From CAYQCH01 sp964415935 (GTDB lineage: Bacteria > Patescibacteriota > Patescibacteriia > VMEV01 > CAYQCH01), in NCBI GenBank assembly GCA_964415935.1, contig CAYQCH010000011.1, positions 1 to 33,027 of the forward strand: 33,027 nucleotides of DNA, given 5' to 3'. Position 1 is the first letter of the stretch; the number at the start of each line of letters is the position of its first letter. This document shows, in pieces, positions 22,394 to 30,762 of the stretch. Position numbers and translations under genes: made by a program. The notes beneath the pieces were generated by a model, which saw nothing but the letters and a program-made list of their open reading frames with translations, did no database searches and was not told where the DNA came from.

Positions 22394-23289
22394 ACGGGCA
22401 GTTTTATGCGATTTTTTATGACCCGAACCAGGCCGTCCCGGGACAAGCGCTCTAACATGCCTTGCACCCAAACGGCATCTTCTTGCGAATCAAAACCCGG
22501 ATCGATAAGCGCGCCGATATCTTGCACCGGAATCCCCACGCGGCGGTTCTGAACCGCGCGCAAGATGCGCCCGCGATAGATGCGGTCGGGAAACCGCTTC
22601 CCTGCGCGGATGCGCTCCTTTGATTTCACAACCGTTCGGTGAGCCAGCCGCACCTGGCCGGACAAAAATTTTGGAGCGACGGCGCATTGCAGCCGCAGGG
22701 GGCAGCTTCGGCACTGCGGCTGCTTGGTGCAATGCGCATTTGCCAGGTCAAACATGGCCTGAGGCACGTCATAAAACCGCTTGATTTGCTGAAAAAATGG
22801 CTGCACAACTCGGATCAGTCGCGCATCCGCCGACGGTTTGGGGTACGGCAAACCCAGGTAAATCCTGCCGAGCAGCCGCCGCACATTGGTGTCTATGGGA
22901 AGATGGGGCTGGCGGTTGGCAAACACGGACAGGGCCGCGGACGTATATGCGCCGACGCCTTTGAGCTGCAGCCATTCTTCCCGGGTACGCGGTTCTCCGC
23001 GCGAAACGACCCGTCTGGCCGCTTCTTGCAGCATAAGCGCGCGGCGGTTGTAACCAAGGCCGGACCAGGCGCGGATGACGGCGCTCCTGGGCGCGGCGGC
23101 CAGCGCCTTCCAGTCGGGAAACTGCTTCAACCATGCGCGGTAATACGAAACGACGCGCGACACCTGCGTCTGTTGCAGCATGATTTCGCTGACAAAGAGA
23201 GCATAGGTGTCGCGCGTCTTGCGCCACGGAAGGTCGCGGCCGTGCCGGTCATACCAGCGCAGGAGGGTTGTGAGAACAGTGTTGCGCAT
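22390..23289 (-). CDS. mutY: A/G-specific adenine glycosylase MutY with winged-helix C-terminus
   Basis: MutY removes adenine paired with 8-oxoguanine. The 299-residue product (start 23289, after GGAGGGG; the frame extends to 23307) has the catalytic Glu in EIMLQQTQV, the helix-hairpin-helix LKGVGAYTSAAL (Tyr in place of the Nth lysine, so a monofunctional glycosylase), and the catalytic Asp in PIDTNVRR. The Fe-S site reads C-x5-C-x2-C-x5-C, one residue shorter than the usual C-x6-C-x2-C-x5-C. The C-terminal part is not the NUDIX-like 8-oxoG reader but looks like a winged helix (FPDRIYRGRILRAV ... MLERLSRDGLVRVI). It follows the RND gene by 34 bases and may share its transcript. Confidence 0.88.
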   Translation of the reverse strand: MRNTVLTTLLRWYDRHGRDLPWRKTRDTYALFVSEIMLQQTQVSRVVSYYRAWLKQFPDWKALAAAPRSAVIRAWSGLGYNRRALMLQEAARRVVSRGEPRTREEWLQLKGVGAYTSAALSVFANRQPHLPIDTNVRRLLGRIYLGLPYPKPSADARLIRVVQPFFQQIKRFYDVPQAMFDLANAHCTKQPQCRSCPLRLQCAVAPKFLSGQVRLAHRTVVKSKERIRAGKRFPDRIYRGRILRAVQNRRVGIPVQDIGALIDPGFDSQEDAVWVQGMLERLSRDGLVRVIKNRIKLPV

Positions 23290-23323
23290 AGGCGTCCCCT
23301 CCATCATACACGACCGGCCGCGT

Positions 23324-25945
23324 TTAGGCCGCCGACTTCGCCTTTGGTTCGCCCCAACGCTGGTACAGCATGGGGATGACGCACAAGGTCAGCACCGTAG
23401 CAAAGGAAAGGCCGAAAATGATGGCAAAGCCAAGCGGCCCCCAAATGGGATCGCTTAACGTCAGCGGCAGGATGCCCGCGACGGTGGTAACCGTGGTCAG
23501 GAGGATCGGCTGCAGGCGGGACTGGCCGGCATCGGCAATGGCTTCATCCAGCGCCATGCCCGTCTGGCGGTTGCGGTTGATTTTGTCCATCAGCATGATG
23601 GCGTCATTTACCACCACGCCGCTTAAGGCGATGATGCCGATAAACGACGGGAAGCTGAGCGTCTGGCCCATAATGGCTAATCCGGGCAGTACGGCAATCA
23701 ATGCCATCGGCAAGCTGAGCATGATGAAGAAGACCTGGCGCAAGGAACCGAACTGCAGCAACAGGATGGCGGAAATAAGGAACATACCGGTAAACAATGC
23801 ACGGATCATGTCCGTGAATGTCTGCTGGATGTCTTCCTGCTCGCCGCCCAGCTTCATGGTGTACGAGCCTGGGATGACCAGTTCTTCAGCGGCGCGCTTC
23901 TCGAAGTCCGCAAAAATATCTACCGTGGTGCGGCCGGACACATTTGCTGTTGCCGTGGCTACCCGATCGCCGTCTTCATGCGATATGGCGCTGGTGCCAG
24001 GCATAGGCCGCGCGGCCACAAAAGATGACAGCGGCACGTCGCGACCGTCAGCGGTGCGCAATGACAGCTGCAGGATTTCGTCGATAGTAGTAACCAATCG
24101 TTCTTCCGGGTGTGTGGCGGCGGGGTTCAGCTGCTGGCGAACCTGCACATCCACGTCATCGCCTTCATACCGCAACGTGGCGGCCTTGGTGCCTTGCACC
24201 GTCGTACGCAGCGTTTGCGCAATCTGAAAGGGCGTAAATCCGTTTGCCGCCGCTTTTTCACGGTCGATCGTGAGCACGAACTCGAACACGGATTCATCAA
24301 TNNNNNNNNNNNNNNNNNNNNNNNNNNNNNNNNNNNNNNNNNNNNNNNNNNNNNNNNNNNNNNNNNNNNNNNNNNNNNNNNNNNNNNNNNNNNNNNNNNN
24401 NCGGTTCAGGTATGGGTCGATGTAGGTATGCTTTATTGTTGGCGTCGCATCAGCCACGTCCTTGGCCTTCAGCAGCTTGGAGGCCACCACCGGTACCAAA
24501 GCCAGGCCTGTGATCAAGGATCCCAGCAAGGTGATGTTGACGGTGATGGGAATATGTTTGACGAATTCGCCCATGATGCCGCTCATGAACATCATCGGAA
24601 AAAACGCGGCTACAGTTGTCATGGTGCCGGAAATGATCGGCCATTGGAATTCACGCACCACCCGCTTGGCGGCCTCTTTCGGCTGCGTGCCTTTTTTGAC
24701 CTCTTCATGCATGCCTTCCACCACCACAATGCCTGTGTCCACCACGACGCCCAGCGCCAGAATCAAGGAAAACAGCGAGAGGAAGTTGACCGTGGAACCC
24801 ACCGCGGACAGGCCGATAAAGCCGAATAGAAACGTCAGAGGCACGGTAATACCCGCAAGCAATGCTTCACGCCAGCCAAGAAACACGAGCAGGAGCAGCA
24901 AGATCATGGCCACGGTCTGCAGGCCGTTGCCGCTCAAGTCGCTGATGGATTTGCGGATTTCTTTCGCATTATCAAACACCGTAATCACTTCTGATTCGGG
25001 AAACTCCTGGCTGCGGACTTCTTCAACCACCTTTTTGGATTCGTCAACGATGCGCGTAATATCGCCGCCGGTCTTTTTAAAAACCGACAACGTTACCGCC
25101 GCGCCGGACGGACTCCCTTCCTGACTGACGCGCGAATAGGTTTGCGGTTCTTCCAGCGTAAACTGCACATCGGCGACGTCACGCAGGTATAACGGCGCTC
25201 CGGCGGCCGCGCGCAACGGAATGGAAGCGATGGCCTGCGGATCCTTCACTTCGGTGTCGAGCCGGACCACATAGCGTACTTCGTCCGTTTCAATGGCGCC
25301 AATCGGCGAAGAAAGGCTGGCCACGCTTAAAGCGTTCATCAGCTCCGTGACAGACACGCCGTACTGGTCCAGGCGGCGCTTGTCCACGGTAACAATAACC
25401 TTGCTTTCGCGGTCTCCGGCCACCAGCACGTCAGAAACGCCGGAAATTTTTTCCAGCTCCTCTTGAAACCGTTCCGCCATGGACTTCAGCTCTGCTTCGG
25501 GCACGGAGGCGGTAATGGAAAAGCTGACAATCGGCACGTCGCTGAAGCTGACCTGCTGCACGACCGGGCGCTCAACTTCATCAGGCAATTCCGGTTCAGC
25601 CTCAGCTACGGCGTCACGCAAGGCACGGATGCGGTCATCAAGATCCGCGCTCGCTTCAAATTGCACGGTAATGGAGGACAAGCCTTCACGGGAGACGGAT
25701 GAATACGTATCCAGCTCGTCCAGCGAGGCAATTTTTGCTTCGACTTTGTCAGTAATCAGTCGTTCGACATCGCGAGCAGACGCGCCCGGATAGACGGTGG
25801 TTACAATGCCGATCGGTACTTTGACTTCCGGGCTGGCCTCTTTTGGAAGCGCAATCACGGAAAACAATCCTCCAATGGCAATAGCCGCAATCACGAGGTA
25901 CGTGAACGCAGCATTATCAATGAAAAGGTCCCAAATGGATTTCAT
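23324..25945 (-). CDS. RND-family efflux transporter (gapped)
   Basis: The protein is an AcrB/MdtB-like RND pump: the first helix region FTYLVIAAIAIGGLF, the porter-domain start LPKEASPEVKVPIGIVTTVYPGA-like pattern, PVVQQVSFSDVPIVSFS, the helix 4 GVVVDTGIVVVEG motif with its proton-relay Asp (about residue 405), and in the second half GIIALSGVVVNDAIMLMD. A run of 100 N interrupts the region between helix 6 and the second porter domain. Apparent length 873 with 34 unknown residues is well below the usual 1000-1050, so the true gap is larger than drawn and should contain helix 7 and part of the second porter domain. It starts three bases after the fusion protein gene. Confidence 0.9.
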   Translation of the reverse strand: MKSIWDLFIDNAAFTYLVIAAIAIGGLFSVIALPKEASPEVKVPIGIVTTVYPGASARDVERLITDKVEAKIASLDELDTYSSVSREGLSSITVQFEASADLDDRIRALRDAVAEAEPELPDEVERPVVQQVSFSDVPIVSFSITASVPEAELKSMAERFQEELEKISGVSDVLVAGDRESKVIVTVDKRRLDQYGVSVTELMNALSVASLSSPIGAIETDEVRYVVRLDTEVKDPQAIASIPLRAAAGAPLYLRDVADVQFTLEEPQTYSRVSQEGSPSGAAVTLSVFKKTGGDITRIVDESKKVVEEVRSQEFPESEVITVFDNAKEIRKSISDLSGNGLQTVAMILLLLLVFLGWREALLAGITVPLTFLFGFIGLSAVGSTVNFLSLFSLILALGVVVDTGIVVVEGMHEEVKKGTQPKEAAKRVVREFQWPIISGTMTTVAAFFPMMFMSGIMGEFVKHIPITVNITLLGSLITGLALVPVVASKLLKAKDVADATPTIKHTYIDPYLNXXXXXXXXXXXXXXXXXXXXXXXXXXXXXXXXXXIDESVFEFVLTIDREKAAANGFTPFQIAQTLRTTVQGTKAATLRYEGDDVDVQVRQQLNPAATHPEERLVTTIDEILQLSLRTADGRDVPLSSFVAARPMPGTSAISHEDGDRVATATANVSGRTTVDIFADFEKRAAEELVIPGSYTMKLGGEQEDIQQTFTDMIRALFTGMFLISAILLLQFGSLRQVFFIMLSLPMALIAVLPGLAIMGQTLSFPSFIGIIALSGVVVNDAIMLMDKINRNRQTGMALDEAIADAGQSRLQPILLTTVTTVAGILPLTLSDPIWGPLGFAIIFGLSFATVLTLCVIPMLYQRWGEPKAKSAA
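24302..24401. other. Assembly gap of 100 N inside the RND gene
   Basis: Exactly 100 N, a placeholder length. By comparison with full-length RND proteins about 150 residues are missing here. Confidence 0.95.
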
Positions 25946-25948
25946 ACC

Positions 25949-27829
25949 TTATTTGACGGTTACCTGCTGGTCGGGCTTGAGACCTCGGACGTCTTTGGCA
26001 AAACGCCAGTCAGCCTGCAAGGCCGTGGAAATTTCCACGGTATTGGCGGAAACGGTGCCGGTCTCAACAGAAACAGCTTCCAGGACGTCCTGGTCATTGA
26101 CCCGGTACATATCCGTACCGGTGGAAGAAAACTTCACGGCCGACAACGGCACGCGCAACACGGTTTCTTCCGGCGCGACCTTGGCCAAAGACACGCGAAC
26201 GGTCTCGCCAAGCGTCAGGGTCGGGGCGGGTTCCAGCAATGTAACGACCACCTTGATCTTGCTGTTCACCGGATCCAAAGCCGGGGCGATTTCACGGATT
26301 TCCGCTTTGACGGCGTCATGTACCACCGCATCATTGCCTACGGCAAGGAAGCGGCGCTCGGATTCGGATACGAAGACTTCAACCTCCAGCACGGAAGGGT
26401 TGGCAAGGGAAACGGCAATATTGGAGGAAGAAACCACGTCGCCGATCTTAATCGGAATGTACGTGACGGTGCCGGCAATGGGCGCGCGGATAATAGCTTT
26501 TTCACGCTGGGCCGCAGCCAGGGCCACACTGGCGCGGGCTTGGGCGACCAGAGCTTCCTGCACGCGCACGTCTTCGGGGCGCGCGCCATTCTTGGCAATT
26601 TGCAGCTGCTGTTCAGCCTGGCTGACGCGGGCTTCCTGAGCGGCAATTTGCTCGGTGCTGGGACCCTGCATGACAATTTGCAGCGCTTCTTCGAGGTTCT
26701 TTACTTGCGTCGCCGCGCTATCGATACGGCTGCGCGCGGATTCCAAATTCTTCTGATTGCTGATCAACACGGAATCAATGGCCTGACGACTGGCGACTAC
26801 GGCGTTAATTTGCGCCTTGGCGGTGGCGCGCGCGGCATTTACGCTGGCCTTGGCCGCGGCAATGCTGGCATCTCCATACGCCGGCACGGACACCGCTTCC
26901 TGCAAGGCCGTGCTGGTCAAATCCAGGAACGACACCAGCCCGCGCAATTCTGCTTCCGCGTCATTCAGGGCCTGCTGGACCGTGTCCATGCTTTGCCCGC
27001 TTAAGACGGCCGTGCGCGCCTGCCAGCTGCGGATGCGAGAACCGATGTCATCGCGCATGTTTTCCGCCTGGGCCTTAATCAAGCCGTCTTCCAGTACTGG
27101 GAAAAGGTTGTCGCCATTGTTTTTGTTGTACACGTCGTCCAGTTCTTCCAATAAAATATCGTCGGCCGTAAGCTGCGCGCTATCAATGGTCAGCACGGCG
27201 TTTTCCAGGCTTTGCTTCAAAGACAACGCATTCTGCTCCTCGGTTCGGACAAAATTGGTGTTTGCTTCATTCAGCGCCGTTTGCGCGGCAGCAACATTAT
27301 TACGAGCCTGCGCCACTTCTTCCGGGCGGCCGCCGCGCTTCATGTCGGCAAGCTGCTGCTGCGTGGCAATTAAGTTCTGCTCCGCGGCGATCACGTCTTC
27401 GGGACGAGATCCGTTCTTGATTTTGGAAAGCTGGGCCAACGCGCTTTGCAAATTGGCGCTGGCCTGACCCACAGACGCGTCAAGGTCCTGATGGGTCAAT
27501 TCAGCCAGCACCTGCCCCTGGCGGACATACGCGCCAACCTTGGTCCAGACGGCGGAAACCTGTCCGGCCATCTGCGGCCGGATATCTACCTGTTGGTTGG
27601 CTTGCAATGCCCCGACCACGGGGATGGTTGCGCCGTCACTGACGAGATCGGCCACGCGCAAAACCTCTACGGCCTTTGGTTTGGGCTGCGTCGGCTCCTC
27701 TACGGGCTTCATGTTGGCAGCAACGCGGCCGCCAATAAGCATGGCGACGATAAGGATGGAAAATTTGAATTTGTGGCGGGTGAAGAGGGTCCAGAACCAG
27801 GCGGCCCGAGAACGAATATTAGTAAGCAT
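25949..27829 (-). CDS. Membrane fusion protein (HlyD/AcrA type) of the RND pump
   Basis: The 626-residue adaptor has a membrane helix (about residues 24-38), a first lipoyl/barrel-sandwich half (VDIRPQMAGQVSAVWTKVGA), a very long coiled-coil hairpin (about 120-435), the second lipoyl half (RAPIAGTVTYIPIKIGDVV) and the beta-barrel domain. A motif of the form K-x-G-x-RPE-[DE]-V appears three times in the coiled coil (KNGSRPEDV, KRGGRPEEV, KNGARPEDV), a repeat typical of this family. It links the RND pump to the cell surface or to an outer component. It is encoded between marR (five bases) and the pump gene (three bases). Confidence 0.9.
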   Translation of the reverse strand: MLTNIRSRAAWFWTLFTRHKFKFSILIVAMLIGGRVAANMKPVEEPTQPKPKAVEVLRVADLVSDGATIPVVGALQANQQVDIRPQMAGQVSAVWTKVGAYVRQGQVLAELTHQDLDASVGQASANLQSALAQLSKIKNGSRPEDVIAAEQNLIATQQQLADMKRGGRPEEVAQARNNVAAAQTALNEANTNFVRTEEQNALSLKQSLENAVLTIDSAQLTADDILLEELDDVYNKNNGDNLFPVLEDGLIKAQAENMRDDIGSRIRSWQARTAVLSGQSMDTVQQALNDAEAELRGLVSFLDLTSTALQEAVSVPAYGDASIAAAKASVNAARATAKAQINAVVASRQAIDSVLISNQKNLESARSRIDSAATQVKNLEEALQIVMQGPSTEQIAAQEARVSQAEQQLQIAKNGARPEDVRVQEALVAQARASVALAAAQREKAIIRAPIAGTVTYIPIKIGDVVSSSNIAVSLANPSVLEVEVFVSESERRFLAVGNDAVVHDAVKAEIREIAPALDPVNSKIKVVVTLLEPAPTLTLGETVRVSLAKVAPEETVLRVPLSAVKFSSTGTDMYRVNDQDVLEAVSVETGTVSANTVEISTALQADWRFAKDVRGLKPDQQVTVK

Positions 27830-27834
27830 ATGGG

Positions 27835-28260
27835 TTAGGAATTTCGATCAACAAGGGTTTGTAAAATGGTCGCAAGCTGCGCCAGCTGTTTCTCATCGAG
27901 CACACCGGTCAGCTTCAACATTTCCTGCCGGTGCTGCTCCTGACGATGGAGAAACTGCTGCTTGCGGTCTTCCTGGATGGCAATCCACACTTTACGGCGG
28001 TCTTTGGGGTCGCCGGAGCGGAACAGCCAGCCCGCATTGACCATGCGATTGACCAGGCTGGTCGCGGACGCCGGCGTGATGCGCAAGGCGCCGGCGATAT
28101 CGGCCATGGCCATTTGCCCCTCCTGTGCCAGGGTGTCCAGAAGTCGAATCTGGTTAAACGTCAGTTTGTATTCGTCCGCGTTAAAATCGCAGATGCGGCC
28201 CTTGATAAGCCGGCCGACCTGCTCGATGAGTGAAACTACGCGTGCATGTACTGTATTCAT
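27835..28260 (-). CDS. MarR-family transcriptional regulator
   Basis: The 141-residue protein has the MarR fold: an N-terminal dimer helix, a winged helix with LTFNQIRLLDTLAQEGQM, the recognition helix region ITPASATSLVNRMVNAGWL and the wing GDPKDRRKVWIAI, and C-terminal dimer helices. MarR proteins usually repress drug-efflux genes and their own gene until a small molecule binds. Its place at the head of the fusion protein - RND operon fits this role. Its promoter overlaps a repeat-rich operator. Translation starts about 13 bases after the predicted transcription start without an SD sequence. Confidence 0.92.
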   Translation of the reverse strand: MNTVHARVVSLIEQVGRLIKGRICDFNADEYKLTFNQIRLLDTLAQEGQMAMADIAGALRITPASATSLVNRMVNAGWLFRSGDPKDRRKVWIAIQEDRKQQFLHRQEQHRQEMLKLTGVLDEKQLAQLATILQTLVDRNS

Positions 28261-28269
28261 AGGTATAAT

Positions 28270-28308
28270 TAGAGTATCAAACTATATCAAACTCTAACGA
28301 TTTGTCAA
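28270..28308 (-). promoter_or_regulatory. Promoter and probable MarR operator
   Basis: On the minus strand TTGACA (28308-28303) and TATAGT (28286-28281) are spaced by 16 bases. Over the -10, TAGAGT (28270-28275) and ACTCTA (28291-28296) form an inverted repeat, and TATCAAACT occurs twice in tandem (28275-28283 and 28285-28293). Binding here would block RNA polymerase, as expected of autoregulation. Confidence 0.65.
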
Positions 28309-28319
28309 GCAAAAATACT

Positions 28320-28349
28320 GAAAAACCCTCATCTTTTTGAGGGTTTTTC
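28320..28349. terminator. Bidirectional terminator after the C39 peptidase gene
   Basis: GAAAAACCCTCA (28320-28331) pairs with TGAGGGTTTTTC (28338-28349). On the minus strand it closes the thioredoxin-ccdA-C39 operon and shields the marR promoter. Confidence 0.85.
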
Positions 28350-28374
28350 GATACATTGGCCAAAAAATGTTCCT

Positions 28375-28824
28375 TTACGACCTGGGCTTCGCGGCAAATA
28401 TCCATCGCGTGTTGGCATGGCGATGCTTGCCATACCAGCGTTTTACGAACGCAGAAATAGGCAAAGCATATGAAGCGCCATGCCAGGGGTCATGCAAAAT
28501 TACTCTCCCCCCTTTTACAGCGACGACGACGGCATAATGCCCGACATCTTCTTCCATTTCACGGTAATTAACCATGACGCGGTACTTTTGCTTCAGCAGG
28601 CGTCGGATTTCATCGATGCTTGAATTGATCTTGGCGGCTGCCACATACCCATGCCGGCGGAACACCGGAGTGAAAGCGCGACGTCCCGTCCCCTGCTGCG
28701 GGCTGGTTTTCAACAAACGGGCAAGTTCCTTTTGGGAGTAGGTATACTCCGGCGCCATCATCATCTTGGCGCAAGCTGGCCCGCAAAAATAATCGTTCGG
28801 TTGTCGGTAATGCGGCAGCGACAT
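28375..28824 (-). CDS. C39-like cysteine peptidase
   Basis: The 149-residue protein has the papain-like C39 triad: Gln8 and Cys14 in RQPNDYFCGPAC, His96 in VGHYAVV and Asp112 in ILHDPWHG. C39 peptidases cleave after double-glycine leaders and are usually fused to ABC exporters; this one is free-standing and has no signal peptide or membrane helix. It is the last gene of the thioredoxin-CcdA operon, two bases after the DipZ-type gene. The thiol of its active site would depend on a reducing environment, which fits the neighbours, but whether it is exported is not visible. Confidence 0.75.
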   Translation of the reverse strand: MSLPHYRQPNDYFCGPACAKMMMAPEYTYSQKELARLLKTSPQQGTGRRAFTPVFRRHGYVAAAKINSSIDEIRRLLKQKYRVMVNYREMEEDVGHYAVVVAVKGGRVILHDPWHGASYALPISAFVKRWYGKHRHANTRWIFAAKPRS

Positions 28825-28826
28825 AC

Positions 28827-29216
28827 TTATCCAAACGTAAACGTAAATGCCTCAAGACCCGGTTCTTCTATAATGAGCTCCAGCACATGCTCGCTGCCGG
28901 ACGGCTCGGCAATGAGATGATACAGCCTGTCTTCCTGCACGCGCATCACGCCGTTCTGCACGTCTGCGCCGGCCTCAACGCCTGTTACAGGCCGGCCGTC
29001 GCGCAACACTTTCACCACAAGCTCCTTTTCTGCACGCGCCACCATATAGACATTCATGGCCCGATAACGAAACACTAANNNNNNNNNNNNNNNNNNNNNN
29101 NNNNNNNNNNNNNNNNNNNNNNNNNNNNNNNNNNNNNNNNNNNNNNNNNNNNNNNNNNNNNNNNNNNNNNNNNNNNNNAGGGCGCCCAGGGCCAGACGTC
29201 TTGCCGCGGATGTCAT
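28827..29216 (-). CDS. DipZ-type thioredoxin-family protein, interrupted by a gap
   Basis: The start ATG overlaps the ccdA stop (ATGA). Twelve residues precede the 100 N; after it come about 84 residues that resemble the C-terminal beta domain of DipZ-type thioredoxin proteins (MNVYMVARAEKELVVKVL ... DRLYHLIAE ... EAFTFTFG). Such proteins have a thioredoxin domain before this module, so the CxxC part is probably in the unsequenced part, which would then be several hundred bases, not 100. It is also possible that the two sides belong to two genes. The position after ccdA fits an exported partner that CcdA keeps reduced. Confidence 0.6.
   Translation of the reverse strand: MTSAARRLALGAXXXXXXXXXXXXXXXXXXXXXXXXXXXXXXXXXXLVFRYRAMNVYMVARAEKELVVKVLRDGRPVTGVEAGADVQNGVMRVQEDRLYHLIAEPSGSEHVLELIIEEPGLEAFTFTFG
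29079..29178. other. Assembly gap of 100 N in the DipZ-type gene
   Basis: Exactly 100 N. The size is a placeholder; the expected thioredoxin domain would need about 400 bases or more. Confidence 0.95.
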
Positions 29217-29920
29217 AACAGCAACCGATTAACAAATTCAAAACTGGCAATGCGGTTGAGGTTTTGCGTAAAGACCAGGACGCCCAAAGCAACAAGGATT
29301 CCACCGAATACGGCATTGATTGGCTTTACCCATTTTGAATACCGGTTGATAAGGGCTGTAGCCTGCCCGGTAAACAAACCAACAAGCAGGAATGGCAAAG
29401 CCAGCCCCAATGAGTACGAGAATAGAAGCACCAGGGCCGAACCCGGAGCCGAAGCCGCCAAGCCTAAAATGCTCCCCAATACGGCGCCCACGCACGGCGT
29501 CCAACCTGCAGCAAAGGCCGCCCCGAACAAAAACGACGTCAGATATCGCGAGGAAAATTTTGCCTTCACCGCAAATTTATACTCCCGATCGAGCCAGGGA
29601 ATGTGCACCAGGCCCATAAGATAGACGCCGAAAAAAATGATCAGCAGGCCGCCGATGCGCGACAGCCACAGCTGAACGTCATAGGCAATGGCTTCCAGAA
29701 CCGTGTTTAAGAGCACGCCCAGCGCGGAAAAGACCGCGGAAAACCCAAAGACGAAAAACAAGCTGTTGATGAAGATCTCCCGGCGCTTTGCGGCAGCTTC
29801 CTGCACGGAGGCGCCAGCCAGGTATGCGAGGAATCCGGGGATAATCGGTAATACGCAGGGGGATAAAAACGAAATGAGTCCCGCGGCGAAAGAAACAGCA
29901 ATGGAGAGATTGTTTGCCAT
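29213..29920 (-). CDS. ccdA: CcdA-type thiol-disulfide transporter
   Basis: CcdA moves electrons from cytoplasmic thioredoxin across the membrane to reduce exported thiol proteins. The 235-residue protein has six hydrophobic segments and the two redox cysteines in conserved Pro-Cys motifs, FLSPCVLPIIPG (Cys22) and GWTPCVGAVLG (about Cys141). The length is normal for CcdA without a DsbD alpha or gamma domain. It starts four bases after the thioredoxin gene and overlaps the next gene by four bases, so the three are co-translated. Confidence 0.93.
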   Translation of the reverse strand: MANNLSIAVSFAAGLISFLSPCVLPIIPGFLAYLAGASVQEAAAKRREIFINSLFFVFGFSAVFSALGVLLNTVLEAIAYDVQLWLSRIGGLLIIFFGVYLMGLVHIPWLDREYKFAVKAKFSSRYLTSFLFGAAFAAGWTPCVGAVLGSILGLAASAPGSALVLLFSYSLGLALPFLLVGLFTGQATALINRYSKWVKPINAVFGGILVALGVLVFTQNLNRIASFEFVNRLLL

Positions 29921-29924
29921 AAGG

Positions 29925-30677
29925 TTAATTTACTGCGGCGTTTATTTCCGTGGCGTACCGCTCGGTATTCCACTCTTCCGGCGACTTCAGGATGCGCTCA
30001 CCGCTTCGCACGAACACTTTGGTATGCTGGTACGCCACGCCAAACTCGCGGGCCAAGCCTCGCTCATTATCGTCCGTCTGATTGTCGCTGAAATTGACGC
30101 GAAAACCGACGACGTCAGGGTTTGAAAGCGCATTGAATGCAGGGTATAAGGCTTCGCTTGTTTCACGCTGGCAGACCGGGCACCAGTTGGCGTAAAAATA
30201 CAACACCACTAATTTGCCGCTGGCCGTGGCCTTTTCGTAATCGGACTGATTAAAATCCAACAGTGGGGCGACAGATCCCGCCAACACTGTGCCGCTGTAC
30301 GCCATCGGTGCGGCGACTTCTTCAGGGGCCTGCTCTTCCATTGCTTCCTCCGGCTGGGCAACCGGCTCCGGCGCGGTCATTTGCACCTCCATGAGGTTCT
30401 TCTCTTCCATAACGACCGTCGAGTCAGACTCCATCGCCTCACTCCCCTTTTTCATCATGACCGATGGCGCTTCATCGTTCATGCCGGCATCGTCTTGCAT
30501 CATTACCTCAGGCGACGGATCTTCTTTTCGCATCATGACCGGCTCCAGTGATTCATTCGCATCTTCGGTCATGCGCTGCGAGCGAAGATAGACATAGCTC
30601 GTCGCGGCGGCCGCGACAACTGCGAATACAACGAACATGACGATAGCCTGAGAAATCCCGCGATGGTTTTGCAACAT
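29925..30677 (-). CDS. Membrane-anchored thioredoxin-like protein with Met-rich linker
   Basis: The 250-residue protein has an N-terminal membrane helix (about residues 11-30), a linker (about 40-125) with 11 methionines between residues 48 and 100 in acidic surroundings, including VMM three times, and a thioredoxin domain with the active site WCPVC (Cys166, Cys169). Where thioredoxins carry the cis-proline, this protein reads YQHTKVFV with His218 at the site. The length and order fit a TlpA/ResA-type extracellular reductase fed by CcdA, which is encoded next. The linker may bind metal or scavenge oxidants; this is inference. Confidence 0.8.
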   Translation of the reverse strand: MLQNHRGISQAIVMFVVFAVVAAAATSYVYLRSQRMTEDANESLEPVMMRKEDPSPEVMMQDDAGMNDEAPSVMMKKGSEAMESDSTVVMEEKNLMEVQMTAPEPVAQPEEAMEEQAPEEVAAPMAYSGTVLAGSVAPLLDFNQSDYEKATASGKLVVLYFYANWCPVCQRETSEALYPAFNALSNPDVVGFRVNFSDNQTDDNERGLAREFGVAYQHTKVFVRSGERILKSPEEWNTERYATEINAAVN

Positions 30678-30706
30678 ACAATTTGAAATTCAAAGACGCT
30701 ATATTC

Positions 30707-30735
30707 ATTATAAAAAAGAGAGCCATCGCCGACAA
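30707..30735 (-). promoter_or_regulatory. Promoter of the thioredoxin-ccdA operon
   Basis: On the minus strand TTGTCG (30735-30730) and TATAAT (30712-30707) are spaced by 17 bases. The leader is about 23 bases and has no SD sequence. It lies between the aminopeptidase stop and the thioredoxin start. Confidence 0.7.
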
Positions 30736-30762
30736 TAACGTTTCGTCAACCCCGAACTACGC

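Noticed and set aside
25797..26639. A 280-codon open frame on the + strand
   Set aside because: It is antisense to the pump and adaptor genes and Ser/Thr-rich without any domain.
25949..27829. The repeated RPE-[DE]-V motifs as a sign of gene duplication
   Set aside because: They are a common repeat of the coiled-coil hairpin in this adaptor family.
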